A stretch of DNA of 64,000 nt, from assembly GCF_007713735.2 (NCBI RefSeq), contig NZ_VMNW02000024.1:36968-100967 (forward strand). The letters are read 5' to 3'. Shown here piece by piece: positions 37,101 to 49,100 of the stretch. The translations under genes and the position numbers were made by a program. Position 1 is the first letter of the stretch, and each line of letters starts with the position of its first letter. This DNA comes from Amycolatopsis acidicola. Lineage in GTDB: Bacteria; Actinomycetota; Actinomycetes; Mycobacteriales; Pseudonocardiaceae. The notes below the pieces were generated by a model. It ran no database searches and had not been told where the DNA came from. It saw only the letters and a program-made list of their open reading frames with translations.

Positions 37101-40100
37101 CGAGGTCCGCTTCGAAGAGTTCCTGTTCCGCGAGCGACCACGTCGTGTCGGCGCCCCAGACCGTACGCACCTGCTCGCCGGTCCAGCGCTCCGCACCCTC
37201 GAGCATCCGCGCGGCGACCCGGGCCGCGACGACGTTCGGGTGGCCGGGATTTCCGCCCAACGACAAGGTGAAGCGCTCGGGCGCGGGCAGCGGCACGCCC
37301 CCGATCGCGAGCCCGCCGCCGAAGTCCCTGATCGCCACGACCCCGACCTGGCCGGACAGCAAACCGGGCAACGCCGAACCGGCACGGACATTGAGCCCGA
37401 GTGTGGCGAGCGCATCGGCGATCGACCTGTGCAGCTCCGCGGCTTCGAGAGCCAGTTCTCCGGCGTAGGCCGGGGCATCCGCCGTGATCAGGTCCAAATA
37501 GGATAGTTCGATGGCGTCCTGGCGGACAGCGTCCAGCAACACCCGCTCATGACCGGTGGCAGCGGGGATCCGGTTCGCCACCGCGTCCAGCACCCGGCCC
37601 AGGAAGGAATCCGGGTCACCGGACTGCTCCACGATGCTCGTCATCGCCGCGAGGGTCGGCTCGCCCGAGTGGATCGGCTGCCGCGCCTCGACGTGCAGGA
37701 TCGCCTTCCGCAGCAAGCGAAGCGCCTCGGCTTGTTCAGCGCGCGCACGTCGCAGCTCCGCGCGCGCGGGCGCCCCGCCAACGCGCGCTTCCTCCTCAGC
37801 GATCGCGACGCGCATGTCCGCACGCCGCACCCTGTTCCGCGCTTCCACCAAGGCCAGGTTCCGCGCGCTCCCCGCCATGCCGAGCGCATGGGCGAAGCCC
37901 GGCACGGTACGCGACGGCGCCGCCGGGTTTCGCCGGGTCGCGTCACCGCCGCGCAGGCGCACGTGGCGGATCCGGCCGGTGACGTCGATCGTCACCGTGA
38001 AGCGGGCGCCCTGCTCTTCACCGCGTACGGTCCAGATCCCGTAGTCGAAGTTCCACGACCGTTCACCGTTCGCCGCGACACTTTCCACGGCCGCCCGAAG
38101 ATCGCCGCCCCAGTTCGCGCGGAGCACACGCGTATCCGGCGTCTGCGCGTCCGGCCCGATCCGCTCGCCGTACTTGTCCGCGTCCTCCGTGGACAGTCGC
38201 GGCGCACGCGGGAAAGCCACGTAGGTGCCCGGTGCCAGCGGACTACCACTGCCCAACGCCACTTCGACGCCGAGCTCCCGGCCCAGCGCCGTCACGAATT
38301 CGCGCAGTTCCCCGGTGCCCCAGGTGGAATCCCCGAGCGGAACCACCCGGACCGCGGCCCCCCGCCAAGCCCCGGCCACCATTTGGCGCGCCACCCGCCG
38401 CGCGACGATCGCCGGGGCGTCGAGATCGCCGGTCACCGCGACGGTGAACGCCTCGGGCGTGCCCAGATCCTCCAGGTCCGGGCCCGACGCGTGCACCGCC
38501 AGCCCACCGGGGAAGCCGACAGCGGACGGACGGTCGGCGACCAGCGGTTCGACGCCGAGCAGTCGCAGGTAGACAGCCAGCACCCCGGCGGACACGGCGC
38601 CGCGGCGGTTGCTGCGCATCAGCACCGGATCTTCGACACCCAGCACGGCGCTCGCCACCTCCGGGTCGAGCTCCTCCATCCGGGTCTCGGTCGCCATGCC
38701 CACGACGGCGCCGGTCTCGTCGACGAGCGGGGAGCCGGAGTCGCCGGGGCGCTGCAGGATGAACACCCCGTGCTTGTGCGCGCCCGGGGTGACGATCCGG
38801 CCGTATGCCTGGCCGGCACCGACCCTCGCCACAAGCTGCCGGGCCTCCGGCGTACGGCCGAGCTGCAGGGCGGGCAACGGGTTGGCCGCGCCGTCGAAGG
38901 TCAGCACGGCGACGTCGCGCAGGTCTTCCGTCGGGTACGGCGGGCGGGCGGCGGGATCCGCGAACAGCTCCTCCGCGGCCTCGGCCCAGTCACTTCTCGT
39001 CACCGTGCCGGACAAGACGGTCGCCGGAATGCTGCTCCCGTCCGGGAGCTCCAGGTCGTAGGAGTAGGCACCCGGCACGCGGGCGACGTGCCTGTTGGTC
39101 ACCACCACACCGTTCGCGGCCACGAAACCGTGCCCGGTACCGACCGTCCGGCCGTCCCTGCCATAGACCCAGACCTTGACCACGCTGTTCCGCGCGGCCG
39201 CGGTGGCCTGCCGCAATTCGTCCGGCACGACCGAACCGTCGAGCGCGCGGGCAGGCGCGGGCTCAGGGGTGGACGTATTCGAATCGGCTCCGTTCAACAC
39301 CTCCTTCCGGGGAGCCGAGTCCGAACCATCTCCTGCTCGCACCGGGGATGACCCGTCCCCGCGCGAAAGATCTCGTTGGTTCCCGGTGCCGTCGGCCGGG
39401 GCGGGCGTGCCGGTATCGGCGTAGGCCCAGCTCTCCGGATCGGCGTCGGCGCCGGGTTGTTCCGGTGGTGGCTCGTCTTCGTCGTCGGGGTCGAGCGCCG
39501 CGGCGGCCGAACCCTGCGGGGTCCTCGTGGCGGGCGGGGCGTTGGGGTTGGCGTCGGTGGACATCCGCATGCCCCTGCGCCCGGCCGCGTCCGCCTGCAG
39601 TTCCGCGACCAGGTCGCGGAGTCCCTGTTCGGCCTGCGCCAGCTCGTTTCGCGTGGTGCTGGTGTCGTTGGCGATCGCCGCGGCCTGCGCGTCGCTGTAC
39701 CGGACCACCGCGAGCCGCACGTTGGGGTTGTGGGAAAGCCGGAAGACGTCGTCGTCCTTGGCGATGTAGTACTCGACGCTGCCGGGGTCACCGCTGCGGG
39801 CCGCGCGGTTCTCGCCCTGGATGTCGATGTCCTGGGAGACGCTCGACCGGGCCGTGATCCGCACGTGCAGACCGCCGAGCGCCTTCGCGGCGTCGCTGAT
39901 CGGAATGTCGACGCCGCGGGCGCCCTGCATGTTGATGACCAGGACCGCGCCGACCTCGCCCGCCCGGCGGACGATCTCCTTGAACGCGACGTCCCGGTTG
40001 CTGCCCTGCTCCAGGAACCACTTCGCGTCCACGGCCATATGCGGCACATCCAGCCGGTCCAGCCCGCCGGAGATCACCGAGACGAGGTCGTTGCGGTCGG

Positions 40101-43100
40101 CCAGGATCAGCTGCGGCCGCCCCGAGCCGTTCCGCATTTCGGCGGTGTGCTCGGTGAGCAGCTTCACCTTCTCCTGCTCGTTTTCGCTGACGTGGTCGTC
40201 GGTGGTACCGAGGCGGGACGCGTAGTAGCGCGCGATGTCCACGATCTTCCCGGACGTCCCCTCGTCGTCCGTCGCGTCCGTCGTGCCGCCGAGGAAACCC
40301 TGCCTGCGGAACACGTCCTCCTTGTCGGCCGCGGTGCCGGAGGCGCCCGTCTTCCGCACGAACGCCTCGTTGGCGTAGAGCTGCTGGGCGGTGACGCTCT
40401 TGTTGGAGCCGGCGTCGGCGCGGATCGTGAGCCCGTGCTTGGCCTCGATCGCCTGTGCCAGGCCACCGTTCCACCGGCTCTCCGACGCGGTCTCCGGATC
40501 GTAGAGCACCTCGTGGGTGGTCTGGTCGATGATGTAGACCTTGCCGTTGTGGACGACGTAGTGGACGTTCTCCACGTACTCCCAGCGCGCCGCGGCCGCC
40601 AGGTCCAGCTTCACGCGCTCGAAGTCGAACAGGGGCCGCCCGAGGATCCGCTCGACTTCCGCCCTGCCCTCCTCGGTCAGGCTCGCGGGCCCACCGCGCT
40701 GGCCTTCCGTGCGGCCGAAGTGCTCCGGGGTCAGCCTGCCGCCGAGGTACCGGTCCAAGGTCCCCTGCGCCCACCACACCGGCGCGGCGACCTCGTCATC
40801 CGCCGCCTCGGTCACGCCGTCGCTGATGATGAACTGCGAGTCGGAGTAGAACAGGGCCTCGTCGATCTCGTCCACGCTGACCGAGAACCGCGTGCCCTTC
40901 GGCAGCTGCCCAGGCAGCGCGCCCTTCTTCAGCAAGAAGAACGCCATCTCGCCGGTGGTCCCGATGCCGATCGAGGGCTTGCCCTTCACGAGCTTGACCG
41001 GCGGCCCGTCCGGGTCGACCCGGAACACGTCGAACCCGAACTCGGTCAGCAGGTCACGGTAGTGCTCGTACTCGCGGTCGGACAGGTTCGCCCTGGTGCT
41101 GATCGCGAACGCCGCGTCGATGTCGCCGCGCACCGCCTGCCGCACCGCGTCCACCAGGAACACCCACGACTTGCCCTCGCCGGCGGCCATGTTCACGAGA
41201 TCGCCGTCGTAGAACGCTTCGGTGGCCATCAGCTGTGTCCAGCGCAGCGCTATGCCGTCCTTGCGGCGCGCGACCTCGAAGATCGCCGCCGTCGCGTCGT
41301 CCTTGGTACCGCTCAACAGCTCCTTCAGGCTGTCGATGCTCATGGTGGTCAGCCGGCGGTGCTCCGGGAGGTCCTCGGACGACCGCGCCGCGATGTCGTA
41401 GAGCAGCCGGGCCGTTTCGTGCGCCTTGTTCGCGGCGGCCAGCCAAGCCTCGTACGCCGCCGGGTGCGGCGCGGTGGCCGGCTCGCTCCAGCTGCCTTCA
41501 CTGCCGGGTACGAAAACGCGCGGCTCGGCCAGGCGATCGCCGTTTTCGTTCTTGACCTGCCGGTAGACCACCGGTTCGCCGGTGACCTGGTCGTGCACGA
41601 CCTCGCTCTCCGCCGGAAGCTCCACAGTGGACCCGTCGGCGAGGTCGAGCCGCACCGGTGCGTCCAGTTTGGACACCTGCAGCTCGCCGCTGCCCAGCCT
41701 GCCCCGCGACCAGCGGCCGTCGAGGCCACGCTCGTAGCTGACCCCGTCGGGCAGCACCACGTGCAGCGCCTCGCCCGCGTTGTCCAGTACCGCCCGCGTG
41801 CCGACCGGAAGCTCGACGAACCGCGCATCGTCGGTCGTGCCATGGCCGCGGTCGAGCACACCGGCGGTTCCGGCCTCGAACCAGCCGTCATCCGCGCGCG
41901 TCCATTCCGGCGCCGTCCCGGAGTCGCCCGAGTCACCGGAGTCGTCCGGGACCACCGGAACCGGCGCCGTCTCGCGGGAAACGGTCGCGTGCAGGGCACG
42001 GGCCAGGTCCGCCTCGAAGTCGCTCTGCTGCGCGCGGCTCCAGACGATGTCGGCGCTCCACAGGACGCGAACCCGTGGACCGGTCCAGGCTTCGCCGCCG
42101 TCGAGCATCCGCGCCGCGATCTCCGCCGCGACCGCGCCGGGATCGCCCGGATTGCCGCCGATGGCGACGGTGAACCGGCCCTCCTCCGGCGCCGCCGTCG
42201 CACCGACAGCCAGCCCGCCCTCGAACGGCGTCGCGATTTCGGCGCCGACGCGGCTGGAAAGCGTGTCCGGCACGGTGGTGGCCGGTGCGATCGTCAGCCC
42301 CGCTGCGGTGACAGCGGCGGCGAGTGTCGTACGGATTTCCGCCGCCTGCTCCAGCAGCTCACCGGCGTGCTCCGGCTCGTCGACCGTGACCAGGTCCAAA
42401 TAGGACAGTTCGACCGCGTCGTCACGGATCGCCTGCAACGCCGGGCCGTCCGCCCCGGGGTCCCGCAGCGCGGCGTCGACCGCCGCGATGACGCGCCCGG
42501 CATACGAACCGGAGTCGCCGAGCTGCGCCACGATACTGGCCATCGCCGCCAGCGACGGCTCCCCGGTGGGCACCGACAATCCCGCCAGGGCATGGAGGAT
42601 CGCCTTCCGCAGCTCACGCAACGCCTCGGCCTGCTCCGGCGTCACTTCGCCGGTGACGCCGTCCTTGGCGGCTCGCAGATCGGCCAGCCGGAGCCGGCGG
42701 CGGGCGCCGTTGACGGCCGCGCGGCCGTCGTTGTCGGCGTTGCGGAGGGCGGCGGCCATCCCCGGCACGGGCGGCCGCGGCTCGGCCGGGTTGACCTCAA
42801 CGTGCTCGCCGGGCGCCAGCTCCACGGACCGGATCGCGCCGTCCAGCCCGACCACGACGGTGGCCTCGACACCCTCGTACACGCCGTGCACCGACCAGGT
42901 CGCGCGGACCTCGTCCCAGGTCCGTTCCCCGTTTCGCGCAACGGTTTCCAGCAGCGTGTGCAGGTCGCCGCCCCAGCCGTCGCGCAGCACCGCGGTGTCC
43001 GGCGTCAGCGCGCCAGGGCCGAGCCGCTGCGCCATTCGCCTGAGGTCTTCCCCGGACGCCGTGGGCTCGGCGGGGAACGCGACCGTGACGCCGGAACGCA

Positions 43101-46100
43101 TCGGGGTCCGCAGCCGCAGAGCCACGTCCGCGCCGAGATCCGCGCTGAGCGTCACGCGGAACTCGTTCAGCTGCGCGGAAGTCCAGCCCGCACCGACGGG
43201 GAGCAGCCGCACTTCGCTGCCGTCCCACGTACCGTCGCTCTGCACCGCGCGCGCCACCCGGTGGGCGAGCTCTGCCGGGTTCCCGGGATTTCCCGCGACC
43301 ACAACGGTGAACGCGCCGTTTTCGGCCAGGGTCGCCAGCCGCGGCCCGGAAGCGCCCAGTGCCACCCCGCCGTCGAACCGGACCACCTCGGGTCCGTCGA
43401 CCACGGAGTCCAGCACCGGCTGGATCGCGTCGAGCGCGTCCGCCAGCGTGGTGCGCGCGTCGGCGAGCCGGACCTCGGCCCCGGGCTCTCCGTTGGCCAC
43501 GTCCTCACGCGCGAGCGCCACCCGCATGTCCGCGTCGGCCACCCTGGCGCGCGCCGCGAGGAGCCGGGCCCGCGAGGGCTCGTCGGCGTTGACAAGCGCG
43601 GCATCCACCTGGTTCAGCGTCCGCACGCCCGCCGCCGGGTTCGTCCGGGTGTGCTCACCGCCCTCGACGGAGATCGACACCGGCACTCCGCCCGCGTCGA
43701 GCGTCACCGTCGCCCGGACCCCGTCGTACTCGCCGCGCACCCTGGTTTCCGTCGGGGTGACGGTCACGTCCGTGCTGTCCCGCACGATGTGCTCGACGAG
43801 GTCCCGGACCGCGGCGCGCGCGTCCCGGCCCGCGAACCAGCTCGGCCGCACGGTGCTGGCGTGTGGGCGTAGGTTCTCTTGCCGCAGCTGGGAAAGCAGC
43901 CGGTCGTAGACCTCGTCGGCCAGCGGCTGCCGTTCCGGCTCGGGAGCCGGCGCCGGTTCGGGGGCCGGGACGGGCTCGGGCTCCCGGCCGGGCAACGCGA
44001 CGGTGTCCGCGTCAGCGGGCGCCTGGACCCTGGCGACGGCTTCGGCGCGTTCCGTTTCGAGTTCCTGGCGGAGAGTCTCGTTGTCGCTGTCCCACGCCTC
44101 CAGCGCGCCGAGCCTGCGGTCGAGGGTCTCGATCTCGCTCTGCGCCCGGACCACGTCCGGGGTGCTCACCCGCACCACGATCGTGCGCCCGTCGACCGGC
44201 TCGGTCGCGGTGAGCACCAGCCCGGTGCCGTCCGCCCACTGGTTGTCCAGTGTGGACAGTTCGAAGTTCTGGCTCAGCATTTCGCCGAGCAGCCAGGCGG
44301 TGTCCTCGGCGTAGCTGTCGGCGGGCACGGTGACCAGCAGCTCGCCGGGGGCGGTCTGGACGGCGGTGATGCCCTCCGCGTCGGCCACGAGCTCGGTCAC
44401 CGTCAACGGCCGCTCGTAGACCTCTTCCGGCGGCGTCAGGGCATTCGTCAGTTCGGCGCGTTCGTCCCGCAGTTGGTCACGCAGGACGTCGTTGTCGGAG
44501 TCCCAGGCCTCCAGCGAGCCGAGCCTGCGGTCGATCCGCGCGATCTCGGCGAGTGCGTTCGCGGCGTCGTGGGTGGTGACCCGCACCTCGAGCGTGCGGC
44601 CGTTGACCGGTTCGGTCCACGTCGTGACGTAGCCCGTTCCGTCTCGCCACCAACGGTTCTCGGTCGTGATGAGCTGATAACCGTTGGCGGCGAGGGAATC
44701 GTTGAGCTGCTCCTCGGCTTCGCGATAGCCATCGGTGGAAACCGTGACGAGGTAACGGACCGTGCCGTCTTCGCCGTCGGGCTCCCGCGCGGTCGTCGCG
44801 CCCTCGATTTGCCTCGCGAGTTCGGCCACCGACGGCGGGCGGTAGTCCGGATCCGGCCGCGCGTTGCTCGGCTGGAACACCTGCGCCGCGCCCGCCGGCT
44901 CCGGCGCCGTCGCCCTGGCCGCTTGCCTGCCCAGGAAATCTGCCCGGTCGAGTCGGCCGATCGCACGCTCGGCGGCGGTCGCGTCCGGCGTGAGGAACCG
45001 GACAGTGACCGTGCGTTCGGTGACCGGCTCGCTCCAGGTGGTCGTGACGCCCAGCCCGCCACGCGCCCACTCGTTGTCCACAGTGTCCAGTTCGAAACCC
45101 TGCGCGCGCAGTTCCGCGATGGTGGCTTCGGCGCCGTGGACGAAGTCCTCGGACGTGACCTCGACCGTGAACACGTGCGGCCGCGCGGGATCCACCGGCC
45201 GCGGCCTCGGTTCGGGCTCCGGCGACGCCCATCCCGTTTCGACACCGGCGGGGACCGCGACCGCGGCCACCGTGCGGGCCTGCGCCTCGAAGTCGCCGTT
45301 CTGCCTCGCGATCAGCAACTGCGGCCGCGCGGCCACCGCCTCCGCCGTCAGCAGCTCCACTTCCAGCAGGCGCCCCGTCGCCGGGTCTTCGAACGTCGCG
45401 GTGACACCGAACCCGTCCTCGGTGTACCAGTCGTTCCGCAGTTCGGTCAGCCGCAGGCCGCGTTGGGCGAGCTGGTCGAGCACCTGCCGCGCGTCGCGGG
45501 TGTAGGTCTCGCTCGCGAGCTGAACGAGGTAGTGCATCGGCGCGTCGAGCGAGAACGCCGGAACCGGATGGACGAACGCGCCTTCGAGCCCGGCGATGGC
45601 GTCGAGCAGCGTGCTCACCCGGATTTCCGGCGGGGCGAAGGCATTCCGGGCGATCTGCGCGTCAAATCCCAGTGTCGCCAACGCGGTCGTGAAACCCGCG
45701 AGCTGGGGTTCCGTCCAGTTCAGCTCTGCGCCCGGCACGACCCACACCGGGCGGCCGTCGTGTCCGAAAGACTGCAGCCGCGTCGAAAGCCGGGTGGCGA
45801 GCTCCGCCGGGTCGCCCTGCTCGCCACCGAGGACGAGCGCGAACCTGTCCTGCCAAAGCTCGCCCGCCGGGGCTTCCGCCGCGCCGAGCAGGACGCCACG
45901 GCCATCGGGCAACACGACCGGCTCCGGCCCCACCACCGGCGCGATCCTGACACTGTCCACAGTGGACACGATCTCGGGCACCGCGCTGACGGGCAGCACC
46001 TCGTTCGACGTGGTGACCGGCTGCTCGAGCTCCGTGGTCAGCGCGCTGGTGAACTCGGTGAGCTGTGCCGGGCTCCACTGCAGACCGTCCGCGGCGACGA

Positions 46101-49100
46101 CCCAGATCGGCTGCCCCTCCTGCCAGCCGAACCCGTCGCCACGACGGATCTCGTCCCCGGCGTTGCGGGCCACGCTCTCCGGCGAGCCAGGGTCACCGCC
46201 CACGACGATCGTGAAGCGCCCGTCCCACTGCTGACCGCGCGGGCCGGGGTGGTCGACACCGATCGTGATTCCGCGCCCGTCCGGCAACACCGTGCGGACG
46301 GATTCCTCGTCCTCCGGCAAGTAGTTCACCGCGCTGCCGCGGCGCAGTCGAGGGATCGACCGGACGTGCTCGCCCGCTTCCGGCGTGGCCGACTTCGCGG
46401 AGCCGTCAGCACCGACGACCACGGTCAGCGTCACGCCGCCGTAGGTGCCGCGCACGTGGAACTCGCTGAACAGGCCGCGGCCGACCCGCGTCACCTCGGA
46501 CGGGTTGGCGATGACGGCCTCGACCAGTTCCGAAACCCGCTCGCGCCGGGCCTCGGGGCTACGGTCCGCGCCGAACCAGCTGCGCTTGAGCACCTTCCCG
46601 CCCGGGGCGGTGGCGGTGTAGTCGATCGTGCCGAAGATCCGGTCGAGCGCCTCTTCGCCCAGCGTGGCCGAGTTGTTCCGGTACTCGGGCACCCAGCCGT
46701 CCGGGCTCATCCCGAGCACGCGGGGCCCCGGCCCGGTCGCGTCCGGGCTGTCGAGCGTGATGCCGAGCCGGCCGGCCAGTTCCCGGCCGAGCTCGTGCAG
46801 GTCGAAGCCCATGCTGAACGGGTCCACCCCGCGCCGCACCGACACGTACACGTGCTCGCCGGACCAGGCGTCCGGCGTCACCGGTTCCGGCGCCGGGCCG
46901 CGGCGCCCGCGAACCCACCGCGCGAACCGCCTGGTGTTGCGGAAAGTGTTGCGCTGCCAGACTCCGCGCGCGTGCTCGGCTGCCCGCCGGAGCGGGCGGC
47001 CGGGCGAACGCACGCCACGGTCGCCGTCGAGCACCCTGGCGATTTCCGTTGCCGTGACCGGATCCAGCCCGGGGGTCGCCTGCCGCAGCGCGTTCAGCAC
47101 CTCCGACGGGGTGCTCCGCACCAGCCTCACGAGCTGTTCGTGCGTCTCCGTGGACGCGTCCGGCAGCAGCTGCGCGACCAGCGCGTCGAGCTGCTGGTCG
47201 CTGGTGCGGGCGGTGTCCCTTGCGGTGAAGATCCGCTGCGCGACCTGCGCGCGCACCGCATCGGTCACGTCCGGGGTGCGGCTCACGATCTGGCGTGCCA
47301 GCTCGTTGTGCACCAGGCGCGCGTCCTGGATGAAGGAGACCAGCTCGTCGGACGCGTCCGGGACCAGCGCCTCGACCTCGGCGATCACGCCTTGGTCGGT
47401 CAGGTCCGGCCTGCCGTCGACGAGGTCGGCCAGATCCTGCTTGGCCTGAGTGCTCGCGTCCGGGGCCAGCTCGGCTATCCGGCGCGCCGTGTCCGGCATC
47501 GACTCGCCCTCGACGAGCCGGACGAGCTGAGCCCGGTTCTCGTCCGAGACGGTCGGCAGCAGCGACCGCAGCTGCTCCGCGAGCTTCCGCTCCGCGCTCG
47601 CTGCCCGGCTTTGCGCCACCTGGGAAAGCCGCCCGCCGACCCTCGCGTCGATGAGGTGTCCCAGCAGTTCCGGCGACGTCCCGTGGACCAGTCCGACGAT
47701 CTGGCTGACCAGCCTGCCCGGCGCGCCCGGCAGCAGGCGGGCGATCAGCCTGCCCAGCGTGAACCGGCGCAGCCCCGGCCGCTCCGCGACGACCCGCGCG
47801 AGCCGCTCGCCGACCGACTGCCCCGGCACCATGCTCGCGAACGCCGCGAACGTGGCGGGCGACGTCTCCCGCATCATCCGCACCAGCTGGTCCACGGCCT
47901 GCGGGCTCGCACCGGGCAGCAGCCGGTTCACCAGCTTCACCAGTTCGGCGCGGCTGATACGGACCTGGTTGCGCACCGCGGCGGCGACCAGGTCCGCCAC
48001 CTCCGCCGGGCTGAGCCGCACGGTCGGGTCGACGACGATGCTGAAACCGTGCCCGGGGTCGCGGAACAGCCGCACACCGCGGGCGAGCGGTTCACCTTCG
48101 CCTTCGCCCAACTGCGGTGCCCGGAATTCCGCCGGTTCGTCGACGGTCGCCCGGATCCGCAGGGTGTGACCGGTGGCCTCCTGCACGAAAGTCAGGACGA
48201 CGTCGGTGCCTTCGTTCCGGGTTTCGCCTTGCTGCGCATAGCCGTTCGCCGTCAAGGTGTCGGTGAACCGCTGCACGTCGTCGCTGAACGTGGACCCATC
48301 GGCGAAACGCACGAGGTAGCCGGAGGAATCCCCGGTCGTGGCAGGCGAAACCGTGGCGTCCGGGTTCGCCGCGAGGCTCGCGTTGTCCACCTGCGCGACG
48401 GCGTCGGCGAGATCCTGTCCCGCCTGCGCGTGGTACGCCTCGGCGAGCGACGGCGTAGCGGTGACGTTCGGGCCGGCCACCAGCTCGACGCGAAGGATGT
48501 TGCCATCGGTGTCGACGGTGACGTCGACAGTCAGCCCGCTGCGGCTGCCCCGCACCAGCCAGGTCCCGTTTTCCTGCTGCCGCACGGTATCCGGCGTGCG
48601 GGCGACCGAGCGGACGACGTCACCGAGCAGCGGACGGACGTGCTGATCGGTCAGCGCCTGGCTCGCATCGACGCCGCGCGCGGTGGCCTGTCCGAGTACC
48701 CAGCTCGTGCGGACGGTGGGGCTGCCCGGCTCCACGACCGAGGGGCCGTGCGCGCCGAGGAAGTCGTTCAGCACCTCGTCGGCGAGCACGATGGAACTCA
48801 GCGCCGGATGCTCACCCGCCACCGTGTCCCAGGCATTTCCCCGCACCGCGGGAAGTTCGACGACGCCGAGGCCCTCGGGTTCGACCGAGCCGTTGAGCAC
48901 CGCGTCGCGCAACGCCTGTCGCTGGTCGGTTTCACCGGTGCGCGGCCGCGGCATCCGGTCCACGTCCGCGGCGGCGCGGCGGGCGTCGGCCGCGTCGGCT
49001 GTCTCCAGCCGGAGGGTCAGCTCGTTGCCGGTGTCCGGGTGCACCCACCGCGTGACCAGTCCCGGGTCGCCGTTCGCCCAGCCGTTTTCGGCGCCCTGGA

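Larger units (their letters stand above)
37790..43620 (-). repeat. three-copy charged helix module with A-D-M-R-V-A signature
   Basis: Three copies (about 43500-43620, 42640-42790 and 37790-37930) share a G-E-H/D ... N-P-A lead and an Arg/Ala-rich helix: LAARARVADADMRVALARED, NGARRRLRLADLRAAKD and EARNRVRRADMRVAI. Each is followed by an E-x-L-R-x-x-R-K-A-I-L-H-type or related helix. They travel with the G-G-N-P-G-D-P repeats, so the duplicated unit is larger than either motif alone. They are likely coiled or helical spacers. Confidence 0.6.
37110..46230 (-). repeat. six-copy module with R-F-T-V-x-x-G-G-N-P-G-D-P signature
   Basis: Six copies of a roughly 65-residue module occur near 46150, 45800, 43280, 42130, 38430 and 37210. 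The pattern is F-T-V, G-G-N-P-G-D-P, V-A-x-R-V-A-x-x-M, W-x-G, V-R-V-x-W, W-S-x-A-Q-x-x-x-F. Examples: RFTVAIGGNPGDPGAVAAE and LGGNPGHPNVVAARVAARM. The copies flank both sides of the SecA-like and protease domains, so those two domains look inserted into, or duplicated around, this repeat series. The family is not recognised. Confidence 0.7.
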
